Shown here one piece after another: positions 55,090 to 64,000 of a stretch of 64,000 nt of DNA; the stretch's first letter is position 1; every line of letters starts with the position of its first letter. Source of the stretch: Ectobius pallidus (lineage: Eukaryota > Arthropoda > Insecta > Blattodea > Ectobiidae); NCBI GenBank assembly GCA_964059195.1, contig CAXKWD010000009.1, positions 45,975,160 through 46,039,159 on the forward strand, read 5' to 3'. Under the pieces are notes generated by a model that was given only the letters and a program-made list of their open reading frames with translations, ran no database searches and was not told the DNA's origin. Both the position numbers and the translations under genes were made by a program.

Positions 55090-56655
55090 GAGGTTCGTTC
55101 GATCGGACATCAAGACATTCAGGGAATTCGATTCGGGGAAATGGGCGAGAAAGTTTATTACTGCTTTCAAATTCAAACAGAGATTAATACATCTTGTGAG
55201 TGTTGCAGATATATGTATTCCATTATAGATGTAAGAACTGTATTAGTTAGGCCGTATATATCAGCACTGTTTGACTTTTTAACCTTGACATCTCTCTTTC
55301 TGAAACTGTATTAATTATATTATTAATTATAAATTCTCTGGCAACCGTCAAGATTGCATAAATTATTCTCTCAGCATCCCTGAAATGGCGCCAGAGCGCA
55401 CTGCAGTACATTTACTTTATATGGGTAATTGTTTATTAATTTTTAATATAATCTATATTTGATCCTATGAAGACCAGAGCATATTTTAGATTTTTAAATG
55501 TCTATAATTATGTCAATACAGCTTAATGAGCTAAGAATGATCGGTTGTATAATAAAAGTACTGATTACTGCAGGTTTAAGAAGAAAATGTTTACAAGAGT
55601 TCTCTGGAAAAAAATAAACTGCATTCTGTATATCTGTGTGTTTATGGCTTATTTCTCACTCTTTATAGAAGGTGTCATTACAGAGGTATGAAAACTTCTT
55701 CTCGGTAACCGCTGGTCTGTATCATTATGTCATTGCCCCTTTTAGCACTGAGAAGTTTATATGTAATAAGGCATCATTTTCTGTTCCCACTTACAGGAAT
55801 GCAAGTGCATCAACATGCAAATAAGTTTTCAGTCTGCCCCCACGTAATTATGACCTCAGTGTTGTCTAGAACTCTTCCGATGCATGCATAATATAAACAG
55901 CAATGCACTCACTATTAACATAAAGATTCTCACTGACAAAGGGAGTACTTTTCTTTTGCACCATATCGCCTGTCCTCTGTGATTGAGTACGGGGGGACTT
56001 AGTGACATATTCGTTCAGGAGGGAACGGCTTCTTCCGTTCTAACTTGTAAGCTTCCTTATGTGTCTGTCCGTCTCGGTATCAATCACAATCCTGGAAAGG
56101 TTTTAAGTTATAATAATTCTTTTATAGCAGTAAATTTTAGATAGTTTTAATTAGTACGAAAGGCGAAAATTTTAAATATCTCGCACAATATTATTTTTTT
56201 CCTGTAACAATATTCATTATGAAAATATTGCTAGGGTTTCCCCAAAACCTAAATGGAATTAACCATTAAATGCATCCTGTGGGATTCAGTAGTTTGTAAA
56301 ATCCGGAATAAAATGATGAAAAAAAGGGAAGAAAGAATTAAATTTCAACTGAAATTAAAGAACAAGCTGCAAGAAATAAATTATGTGGCTAATCATTGTG
56401 TTAATTGTTTACTTTCTAGTCCGCCATTACTGTGTGAGTAAATGATTTAATGTTTCAATTAATTTTTTTATGTCACAAGGTTTTATTAAATGCATCACAT
56501 GTCACAAGGTTTTATAAAATGCACCACAATCACAAAAATATTGATTAGTAACATGAAATACAACCGATAATTTTGACAATACCAATAACAGTAATTACAG
56601 TCGCCATTATTATTATTATTAAAGTTATTTTAAATTCAATGCTTTTGTGTTCACA
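55090..56655. other. Gene-free interval
   Basis: Open frames at 55028-55314 and 56253-56441 lack motifs. No defined repeat seen. Confidence 0.5.
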
Positions 56656-56665
56656 AAACAATACC

Positions 56666-57444
56666 CAGAGATGCCAACCTTGAAAGGTGGTTCTCAGTAG
56701 TGTAAGTCTAATCGGATGGTGGGGGACTCGACGTCTGGGGCAAATTAATATATGCAATTTCAAACATCAACATGTACTAAACACAGGTCTATAAACATAC
56801 CACGTCCTCCATGTTTAACCGAAAAATCATAATTACAAGTTTCACAAAATACGTGATTCGGTGAAATTTTTGAAGGTCCGAGGCAAGGAAACTCTTCCAA
56901 ATACTGCTTTCGATAATGCTGATTTCCCGCAGTTCGTTTTTGTCCATCAGACTCGTCACTGGTTTTACGTTTATACGACATAATATTTCCTCAATGTTCT
57001 ACTTGCACTGCAACACTCAATAAAACTTCTAGCAAGCAACAGCGTTGGCAGTCGTCAGCGGCTTTAATCTATGGTTTGTCTACACGTTCATCGCTGGCGA
57101 TGTCATAATAAAAATAGAGGAAAAATTTTAGCACCAAACACGTTATAACTACAATGTAAGATAAAACATCTTTGCTTAACACACACTCACGTCAAAGATT
57201 GTAGTGCCCAATGTCGCCAACACAACGGGTGTTTTCTTTTACAAACTATTTCTCACGATAACAGTTGCCATCTCTGCTGACACATTAACATTTTTTTATG
57301 TTGCGGGAGAAACGAACAATTTAATTAAAAAATAGATATTGGGATTCGCAAATTCCGTAATATTCAGCACAATTTCCGTATTGCCGTAGCAAATTCAAGA
57401 AAATCGTAGAAACTACGGAAATTCCGTAGCAGGTGGCATCTCTG
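56666..57444 (-). mobile_element. DNA transposon relic E with CAGAGATGCCA ends
   Basis: Left end CAGAGATGCCAACC; right end read inward CAGAGATGCCACC. Both are flanked by AATACC (56660-56665 and 57445-57450), a 6-bp duplication. The ends look hAT-like, but a 6-bp duplication is unusual for hAT, so the superfamily is open. It contains one exon of a zinc-finger protein on the minus strand (56801-56981) and has lost the rest. Confidence 0.75.
56801..56981 (-). CDS. First exon of a transposase-like zinc-finger protein
   Basis: From ATG at 56981 (context AATATTATGTC) about 60 codons are open. They begin with a K-R-K and S-D-E-S-D-rich stretch. Then come Y-R-K-Q-Y-L-E-E-F-P-C-L and V-F-C-E-T-C-N-Y-D-F-S, ending in V-K-H-G-G-R-G directly before a donor GTATGT at 56800-56795. 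An E-F-P-x-L, C-x2-C, D-F-S, H-G-G-R sequence is, as I recall it, the start of a finger found in hAT-type and related transposon proteins in insects. The paired histidines would be encoded in the next exon, which is missing. It lies within relic E in the matching orientation. Confidence 0.6.
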
Positions 57445-57450
57445 AATACC

Positions 57451-58870
57451 GATAGTGAAGGACTAAATGCGGTACAATTTTCTACCATAACACAATAAAG
57501 GCTTAAAAAACACATTATTCCCAAAGAATGTAATTAATAATAATGGATAATGTAATATTGCTTTAAACCTTGTTTCAGCAATGTCTAGTTATATTATTAT
57601 ATATTTATATCTAACTATTTTGAAGTGTCTCATAATACACAATTCTACCGTTCAATTGAACTAAGTACAAAATAATCTACTATAATCTATCATAAATTAC
57701 ATGAGAAACATGACTAAAATAGATAAATTTGACACCGAGTTTCATGACAACATACTTAGAGCTCAAAAGTTTTAAGTGCAAAGACGCCAAGTCTGTCTCA
57801 CTATTCCTCCACTCTGAACATGAATGGGATTGTCAATTAACTGAAGATAATATCCATATCTATTTTCTTTTCAATATAAATAATGACATTAACTTATCGA
57901 ACAAACGCATTTTCTAGGCACAGCGCTACGTGGGTTTTGCTTGCACGAGTACAATCTCTCACAACCGCCTGGAGTGTGTCAGTCATTCCATTTTCATACA
58001 GACTGAATCTGCGGCTTGCAGAAGTAGCACCCAGAGAACAGTATTGATAAAACAGATATACGGAGACATAATTCCAGAGAATTCCAGAGTTAGAATTATA
58101 CAACGAATTATACAATGAATCATATCATTATCTTAATACAATCACTTCGCTATAAAGAAGATGATAAAATGTTTGCCCCGATGTATTGCGCATATATATA
58201 TATATATATACAGCCTATGTGTGTGTGCTTTAAAGAGTGAGAAATAGTTTACACTCAGTTTAAACACCGCTCTTGCCTTGTTTGACAAAACAATTTTACG
58301 TTTTTACCATATAACGCTTATTAGACTAATGTGACGTAACATAATCTTCATGACATCCGTTATTAAGTACAGATTTTCATTAAAACATTGGTGCGGAATC
58401 TATTATTATCGAAAATAGAACGATCTTGAAACTTTTAGAGCAGCAAATGAAACTACTGTACATACTAAACGACCTGTAGGCCTATTGAAAATTAAATAAA
58501 TTCTATTCACGTTAATTTTAATATTATAATAAACTGAGTTTATTTCATGTTGTAAAAATCCGATGGTTTCAAGAAAACGCTCAAGAAGAAGCTTCGACTT
58601 GACCGAAGGCCATCAGCTTCCATCTAACGCAGAAGACAAGAACTACAAGAACTTACTGACTGCCGAGGTCAGCCGTTTTCGTTTGTTCGATGATTGTAAA
58701 ATCTAAAGACTTAAACATATATGGTCGAAAAAATCAGTCGTATGCAACTTGCCTACATTCGAAATTAATACTCGTATATTACTCGTATCTTTTAAATGTC
58801 ATTAAATCCCTGGACAATCCCTCTGAAAACCCACATTTTGTATTTCACATAAAATTAGCATTATTAACCC
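57451..58870. other. Interval without a supported gene
   Basis: A short (AT)n stretch at 58193-58210. The minus-strand open frame at 57894-58115 lies in a GC-richer patch (57910-58050) and might be coding, but it has no recognisable family, start context or splice sites. Confidence 0.4.
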
Positions 58871-58883
58871 AAGTAATATTAAT

Positions 58884-59151
58884 AGGTAAAGGAAAATGTA
58901 CTCCTCGGGGATTAGTCTTGCGAGAACTTAGCCCTTGGGCATGTTATGGGAGGCAGTGTGGCCAGCATTGTGCTCAAGTTCCCAAGTTGCAGTAAACTTC
59001 TCAATGTAACACTCATTTGGACAGACGGCTACTAAATCACAGTAAGTCATGGATATGAAAGCAGCTGAAATATCTCATACAGCTGCTCCGAATCAAACCC
59101 AGGACATCTTGCCTGTTGCCGACTCCTTAACTATTCGGCCACGTTGGCATC
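58884..59151 (-). mobile_element. tRNA-derived SINE-C with target duplication
   Basis: Flanks GTAATATTAAT (58873-58883) and GTAATGTTAAT (59152-59162) differ by one base. Read on the minus strand, the head has an A-box-like CGTGGCCGAATAGTTAAGG and a B-box-like CTGGGTTTGATTCGG, followed by a roughly 180-bp unrelated body. No long A tail. The overlapping 101-codon plus-strand frame (58690-58995) is incidental. Confidence 0.7.
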
Positions 59152-59205
59152 GTAATGTTAATTACCAAGACAAAGTTATAGGCCTACACATAAACTAAAA
59201 CTAAA

Positions 59206-59226
59206 ATCCGTGGCGCTACATCCCTG
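59206..59226 (+). repeat. Fragment of the GTGGCGCTACATCCCTGGA repeat
   Basis: About 20 bases identical to the start of the repeat at 24696. Similarity stops right after it. Confidence 0.5.
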
Positions 59227-59271
59227 GAAACAGTGGTAATAATATGCAATTTACCTGGAAAAGAAGGAAAA

Positions 59272-59472
59272 ATGGCTAGGGTGTCTGAAAAACAAAAATT
59301 AAAGTATTTCTTTAGCATTACATTAGTGGTGGACATTATAACTTTTTTAATAATAGTAATATTTTATACGAGTATTGAATTAGCCTACATATTAATGGGG
59401 TTTAAGACTTTTTATACGAAACTTTCACGAGGATATTCAGAATTTGACGTGTTAAATACTGACGACTTGTGA
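59272..59472 (+). CDS. Candidate small membrane-protein ORF (unidentified)
   Basis: 66 codons from an ATG in a strong context (GGAAAAATGGCT) to TGA at 59470-59472. The start is basic (M-A-R-V-S-E-K-Q-K-L-K). A long hydrophobic stretch follows (about residues 12-43, FFSITLVVDIITFLIIVIFY and on), long enough for one or two membrane spans, and then a polar tail. I recognise no family. AT-rich DNA readily gives isoleucine-rich frames by chance, and no neighbouring exon or conservation evidence is available. Confidence 0.2.
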   Translation: MARVSEKQKLKYFFSITLVVDIITFLIIVIFYTSIELAYILMGFKTFYTKLSRGYSEFDVLNTDDL

Positions 59473-60330
59473 GATTTATAAGAACTTAATTTCTTAAAAA
59501 CCAAAATGGGATCGGGAGTGTTTTCTCAGGGTGCTTCCGTTTCCCCTGACATATCATTCCACCGTTGCTCCATGCATAATAATGTGACCAGTTGGTTGCA
59601 ACATATGAATTATTACAATTTTTATTGTTATTTTTGTAAAATTCATTCACGTTTTGTGAATCTTCGTGTTCTAATTTTAACCACAGGTAAAATGGATTCA
59701 TGTGAAAGCACCGAAACATTGAAAACGGATATTAAACAGGTAATATTACGTTCAAAATAACATTTTTGCATAATATTATTATTGAAATAGCGTACAGTAT
59801 ATTCAATAAATGCAGCTGATCGTTCTTTAATAGCACATGATTATTAAAATGCGTTACAAATTTTAAATACCGGAATTACTGTTATACAGTACTGCATGCC
59901 AATAAAAGGAGTAATTGTTTAAAACAAATATTTCTGAATCTTTTAATTCGAAATTCCTACTCTCCTATCGAAAAAACTGCAAGAAGATTCACTCCTGTTT
60001 CATTTAAAGCTTCAGAATATATGCCCCAGGTTTTAACCGAATATAAAATGCATGAAAGGGTGTGAGTAATTATTCTACGAAGGGTTTCATCTTCCTAAAC
60101 TGTTCATCTTCTTTAATGACGCGGGCCTTTCATTTAAATCGTACTTTTAAAATACCCTCTGACGGAAATCTACATGGATTATAATAAAAAAAGAAGAAAA
60201 AAAAAAGGAAACTAAATTGAGAGGAGGGGAAGAAGATTTAAAAATAGCCTTTTTTAAGTTGACTGGAAAACCGATGTATGAAGCACTTTACAGGACTGGC
60301 TTAATTAATGTGTGAAGAGTGTAATCCATT
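59473..60330. other. Gene-free interval
   Basis: Overlapping frames on both strands at 59486-59760 have no motif. An A/G-rich simple stretch lies at 60183-60212. Confidence 0.5.
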
Positions 60331-60334
60331 CATT

Positions 60335-60560
60335 GGCGCCCATCCCCGGGGGCAAGGGGGGCCCTCTCATGGAAAGGAAAAAAAATATATTAATAATTAT
60401 AGTCAGGTGTTTTTCTTTTAATACAATTATTTGAAAGTCAGTAGAGACATAAGAAGTTTGCAGAAGTTTTACCAAATTGGCAACATGGAAGCAGAATCCA
60501 CAGTGGATTAGGAAAAGGAGTCCCAGGGGGTTCGGGCCCCCAAAAATCAAAATCTAAAAT
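60335..60560. repeat. Probable transposon scraps with G/C-rich ends
   Basis: GGCGCCCATCCCCGGGGGCA at 60337-60356 and CCCAGGGGGTTCGGGCCCCC at about 60522-60541 bracket AT-rich DNA. A GGGCGCCC word recurs at about 62160. This looks like ends of decayed repeats, but no clean terminal pairing was found. Confidence 0.3.
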
Positions 60561-60569
60561 TCTATTTTG

Positions 60570-60591
60570 GTATTTAATATATATATATATA
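60570..60591. repeat. (AT)n microsatellite
   Basis: About ten AT units directly left of the GC-rich block. Confidence 0.85.
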
Positions 60592-60834
60592 TGAAGTTGC
60601 TGGCAGGTGTGCTGCCAACCTGGGGGCTCTGTAAGAGGTACCGAGGCAGCGGCACACGTGGCATGGTAGAGGTATCTGTTGGATGTAGGGGAGTTCCGTG
60701 GGGACTCGCGGTGGGGTCTGTTGTCGAGGGACCGTTGGGCTTGCAAATCATTCCATTCCGGAGGTGGGCACAATGAGCCACAAGGCTGAAATGCTTAGGG
60801 TAGTCCCAACCCGCCTTCCCCCTTCAGGGGCCAA
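60592..60834. other. GC-rich block between TA repeats
   Basis: About 240 bp of distinctly GC-rich DNA bounded on both sides by (TA)n. Open frames exist on both strands (60438-60781 minus, 60567-60776 plus) but I recognise no protein. It looks like an insertion into, or a mobile fragment ending in, a TA repeat. Confidence 0.5.
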
Positions 60835-60843
60835 ATACATACT

Positions 60844-60899
<56 letters not shown>

Positions 60900-60901
60900 A
60901 G

Positions 60902-60940
<39 letters not shown>
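60835..60940. repeat. (TA)n microsatellite with a 74-bp perfect palindrome
   Basis: ATACATACTTACATAC, then (AT)n, then GTATGTAAGTATGTAT forms a perfect palindrome at 60835-60908; a further (TA)n run follows to about 60940. Confidence 0.9.
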
Positions 60941-60944
<4 letters not shown>

Positions 60945-61077
60945 TTCAACAAGTTTTGTAGGTGTGTCAAATATGTCATAGGAGTTATTTTGTTTTCATA
61001 ACATAATGAGTAGGCCTATTATTTCCATTGCTCCATGTGTTATTTAACTTTTCTTATAAACAGTAATAAGTATTATA

Positions 61078-61222
61078 ACTTAGGTAACGATTTCTTGTTT
61101 ACGTTGGAATGTCTTAGAGTATGGTAAACAAATTTCCTAACTAGTTTTTCAGTGCTAAAAATAGCGCAAAATGTGATTTTCATTGGTTCAATATTTAAAA
61201 ATTTTCCGGGGGTGGACCTCCG
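61078..61222 (+). repeat. Tandem duplication, unit 1
   Basis: 145-bp unit starting ACTTAGGTAACGATTTCTTG and ending near GGGGGTGGACCTCCG. Unit 2 (61223-61301, resuming 61905-61966) is interrupted by the mariner fragment. Unit 1 therefore shows the site before insertion (GTGCTAAAAATAGCG). Confidence 0.85.
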
Positions 61223-61367
61223 ACTTAAGTAACGATTTCTTGTTTACATTGGCATGTCTTAGAGTATGGCAAACAAATTTCCTAACTAGTTTTCAGTGCT
61301 ACGAAGGGCGTTCGGAAATGATTTACAATAGTTTTTTGTACCTTATTTATTAATGAACATGAATCAA

Positions 61368-61600
61368 TGTACATGGGATCTCGCAATATACTCTCCACCG
61401 ACGTCAACACACCGCTGCCACCTTCCTGGCAACTTCATTATTGCGCTATGGAACCATTCTTGGGGGTACTATACACCCACTCGTGGACAGCTGCCTGCAA
61501 TTCCTCGTTGCTGCCGAACCTTTTCCCTGGACTGGATTTTCTTCTCAGGTGTATAGTAGTGACACCATGATTCGTCACCAGTCACCAGTTTCTCAAAAAG
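61368..61600 (-). pseudogene. Mariner transposase fragment, left arm
   Basis: The minus strand reads LVTGDESWCHYYTPEKKIQS and then, after an internal deletion, a C-terminal block with W-F-H-S-A-I-M-K-L-P-G-R-W-Q-R-C-V-D. T-G-D-E-x-W carries the first catalytic aspartate of the mariner triad, and the x-K-L-P-G-R-W-Q-x-C block is the usual C-terminus. The segment with the second and third catalytic residues is missing. The frame is broken, so no functional enzyme is possible. Confidence 0.8.
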
Positions 61601-61664
61601 AGGCCCAAAAGTAGAACAGAGTTGAAGTCGGTCGTCGACTGTTGGAAATGAACAATGATGATCC

Positions 61665-61896
61665 AGATTTTTTGGGGAAACTGGTGACTGGTGACGAATC
61701 ATGGTGTCACTACCATACACCTCAGAAGAAAATCCAATCCAGGGAAAAGGTTCGGCAACAACTGCAGGCAGCTGTCCACGAGTGGGTGCGTAGTACCCCC
61801 AACAATGGTTCTGTGACGCAATAATGAAGTTGCCAGGAAGGTGGCAGCGGTGTATTGACGTCGGTGGAGAATATATTCAGAGATCCCATGTACATT
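61665..61896 (+). pseudogene. Mariner transposase fragment, right arm
   Basis: Plus-strand copy of the left-arm fragment: KLVTGDESWCHYHTPQKKIQ, the same internal deletion, then a frame-shifted C-terminus (the G-R-W-Q block is out of frame). The shared deletion shows that the deletion came before the inverted duplication. Confidence 0.8.
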
Positions 61897-61965
61897 GATT
61901 CGTAAAATAGCGTAAAAATGTGTTTTCACTAGTATAATATTTAAACATTTTCTGGGGGTGGACCC

Positions 61966-62057
61966 TCGACCCCCTTTCGGGGGGGGGGGGTATTACATAT
62001 CCCCAAACCCCCCGGCACTTTCGACCCCCGAAATTATTTTCTTGCTACGTCATTGTT
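61966..62057. mobile_element. C/G-tract region and solo end of a CAATGACGTAGC-type element
   Basis: A run of about 13 G at 61979-61991, then a C-rich stretch ending in TTGCTACGTCATTG at about 62043-62056. The end is the inverse of CAATGACGTAGCAAG, related to the hAT-type MITE ends at 25567 and 18648. The partner end was not found. Confidence 0.4.
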
Positions 62058-62239
62058 GTACTTATTATATTATTAATATAATGTTAAAAAGTGGCCCAAG
62101 AAGTTAAAGTGACAAAAAATTAATTAATTAAAAAAATTGCCCCCCTCGAAAATATCATATGGGCGCCCTTAATTATCCACTCCATTGAAGAACATTCAAG
62201 AAGCTTGAAAATGTGTGAGTAGAAAGCAGATATAAAAAT

Positions 62240-63056
62240 CTGATGTGAAAGTCACATAACTTCCTCTGCCCAAAAAAAAAGTTAGCAGTATTCACATATC
62301 AAGACACAATTTTACCCTATTATTATCCTATAAATACCTCTTCTTTCAATGATGCGACTAAAAGCGAAGGCTAGCCTATATAACAAACTTTAAAAAAAGA
62401 ACAAGTGACTGCAGACGCTTATTGAACTTTCCGCCGTAAAGAATAATTTCCGAAATTATCGAATATTTCCCTCAGATACTTCTTTACTCTATACCGGGCC
62501 AACAATACATCTTTCTCACTTCACATTCTTATATAGAATAAGAGGCCGTGGAAGAGCGTAATTCAGTTGTTCATCACGCAAGATAAACTTTCTACAAACA
62601 GTGGGTGAACAGTGTAACTGCCTGTAACTACCCTCAGAGAATTTTTTCGAAAAAAAAGTTTCAAATAAACGTTTTAGCTCTCAGTAAAAGGAACACATGT
62701 GCAAATTTTAAATAAAATCGTTAGAGCCGTTTTCGAGAAAATCGCGAAAAACGAAAATTTCTTCATGTAAAGTCCCCTTAAAAATAAGAGAAATTTGTCG
62801 CCAATCTTCGAATCACATCTTCAGAAGGTACCTGACCCAAATACGAAATTTTGTTTTCATACGATTCACCGTTTCGGAGCTAGCCTGTTCACAAACTTCC
62901 ACACAGACAGACACACAGACATGTTTCCAAAAATAGTATTTTTGGATTCAGGGGGCCTTGAAACGTGTATATATGCTAAAAACTCAACTTCGAATTTTAG
63001 GGTCGAAAACAATACTTCCTCTACCTATAGTACCTATGGTACGGGCAGAGGAAGTA
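62240..63056 (+). repeat. Dispersed repeat family ED, copy C
   Basis: Left end GATGTGAAAGTCACATAACT followed by TCCTCTGCCC (to 62271). Right end GGGCAGAGGAAGT (63042-63054), an exact inverse of ACTTCCTCTGCCC. The right module has GAATAAGAGGCCGT, the GTTCACA block, an ACACAGACAG stretch and TACTTCCTCTACCTATAG. It lacks the 31-bp array of copy A. Confidence 0.65.
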
Positions 63057-63059
63057 AAA

Positions 63060-63600
63060 ATGAAGATAAGGATAACGGATAGGGGACAGTGAGCTCAGAA
63101 CGAGCAAATACATACGTGACAAATATATAGGCTTAAGCGTTGATTTTGTTGTAGCTTAAGTAAAAATTCTCTGATGAAAAAACTGCATTACATTTTATTG
63201 TGTTAACTTAAAATAGATAGACCTATACCAGTTTCTATGGTGCACTCATTGAGTACTGTATTAGTTTCTATTTTATTTATACAATCTTTCTGCACAATGC
63301 TGATAGCCTTACAGACAAAGAATAACTTAAAACAATAGGCTTCACCTGTACAAGAAACCGGTGAAGGCAATGAATTCGGAAAACATTTCAGAATAATGCT
63401 TCTAGTAATAAGTAGAAGGCTATAATCCGTAATTTTTCATTTTTTTACGTACCATTGGAGGACCGTATTCAAGAATTACTATATACCTAGTCATATCATA
63501 AGTTCTGTCAATAGAATCCCAACCTCCTTATCTCACTCACAGAAAGTAAGAGGGGTATGAAAATAAGGGTTGTTTACACTCGCATCCTGTACTCAATATT
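63060..63600. other. Gene-free interval, possibly 5' part of the terminal transposon
   Basis: No gene. The 5' terminus of the transposon that begins coding at 63613 may lie here, but with only one end in the window it cannot be fixed. Confidence 0.4.
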
Positions 63601-63612
63601 GTAACCTGGAAC

Positions 63613-64000
63613 ATGCAGTCAGCACTCATACTTGAGATGGAGTGGAGAGCAAAAGAAAATCGTGTTGCAATAATAGCGTTACACAAGTGCAATAATGACG
63701 CAAGTACCATTTTCAAGTTATTGAAACCACTTGGAATCACGCTCAGATTTGTGTACCGAACCATACAGAGATTCGTACAGCTTGGCACAGTTGATGGCCA
63801 TATAAGGTCTGGGTGTCCTCGCACAATTTGAACCCTGGAAGCGGTAAAGAAGATAAGGGCTCAAATTCAAAGAAATCCAGTCAGAAAGCAAAAGATAATA
63901 GCCCAACAGACAGGAATTTCGCAAGTGAGTGTTTCAAGAATATTAAATCAAGACCTCAGATTGAAAACTAACCGCCGAACTACCGGACGCTATCTGGATG
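63613..64000 (+). pseudogene. Tc1/mariner-type transposase, N-terminal part, runs off the window
   Basis: ATG at 63613 opens a frame with a first helix-turn-helix (K-E-N-R-V-A-I-I-A-L-H-K, then S-T-I-F-K-L-L-K-P-L-G, then V-Y-R-T-I-Q-R-F). A linker with the conserved SGCPRTI, the usual S-G-R-P-R-T position, follows. An in-frame TGA at 63829-63831 interrupts it. The same frame then continues with a second helix-turn-helix (I-R-A-Q-I-Q-R-N-P, Q-T-G-I-S-Q-V-S-V-S-R-I-L, D-L-R-L-K-T-N-R-R) to the window end. These two helix-turn-helix units bind the terminal repeats. The stop could be a C-to-T change at an Arg codon. The catalytic domain lies beyond 64000. The minus-strand frames here are shadows. 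Confidence 0.8.

Larger units (their letters stand above)
61302..61902. mobile_element. Mariner fragment arranged as an inverted duplication
   Basis: Flanked by TA (61300-61301 and 61903-61904). The left end CGAAGGGCGTTCGGAAATG is a mariner-type terminus. A left arm (about 61368-61600) and right arm (about 61665-61896) are reverse complements with few differences and surround about 65 unique bases. Both arms encode the same transposase fragment, pointing toward the respective outer ends. The right arm has lost its terminus down to the last few bases (GATTCG then TA). Confidence 0.85.

Noticed and set aside
57894..58118. Minus-strand 73-codon frame in a GC-richer patch as exon
   Set aside because: No recognisable motif, start context or splice signals; mentioned only as possible.

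Overview
The window reads as intergenic or intronic DNA from a large, AT-rich, transposon-rich arthropod genome. Non-LTR retrotransposons of several clades, hAT and mariner relics, tRNA-derived SINEs and foldback elements point to an insect. The frequent TAGGCCTA-type words and the mix of families make a cockroach- or termite-like polyneopteran my best guess, but that is inference. There is no rRNA, no intact tRNA gene, no CRISPR array and no complete host gene. Almost every long open frame belongs to a mobile element.

Layout. 0-9 kb: a hAT relic (1322-2492) with an 8-bp target duplication and a broken BED-finger exon, a Jockey-like LINE relic (3350-3540), one GC-richer candidate exon on the minus strand (5943-6170), a SINE copy and a TA-flanked MITE (6.96-7.51 kb), and an RTE-like LINE tail (8.42-8.8 kb). 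9.8-12.5 kb: a 5'-truncated LINE with an open reverse transcriptase frame, followed by copy A of a three-copy dispersed repeat. 14-19.3 kb: a 1.43-kb hAT element without coding, a 45-bp tandem repeat and SINEs. 21-24 kb: an array of direct and inverted 180-bp units, a 109-bp hairpin, and copy B of the dispersed repeat with a SINE inserted in it. 24.6-33.2 kb: a hAT MITE, an R1-like LINE C-terminus, a hAT relic with the C-terminal dimerisation domain, a second SINE copy and a TTAA-flanked MITE. 33-40.7 kb is nearly featureless. 40.8-43.7 kb: the best-preserved element, a LINE with endonuclease and reverse transcriptase.

46.5-52.6 kb is probably one large hAT-like element that hosts the most striking structure of the window: two copies of a 1.56-kb foldback transposon joined as an inverted dimer (46847-49443). 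52.9-53.9 kb is a 38-bp minisatellite. A second copy of the 9.8-kb LINE lies on the minus strand at 54-55 kb. 56.7-57.4 kb is a small element with a zinc-finger exon. 60-62 kb is a patchwork of TA repeats, a GC-rich block and an inverted mariner fragment inside a tandem duplication. The window ends inside a Tc1/mariner-type transposase pseudogene.

The elements do not form a pathway. What ties them together is nesting: SINE in dispersed repeat, mariner in tandem duplication, foldback dimer in hAT-like element. This gives a relative insertion history. I could not run homology searches, so family names rest on motifs, terminal repeats and target duplications read by eye.
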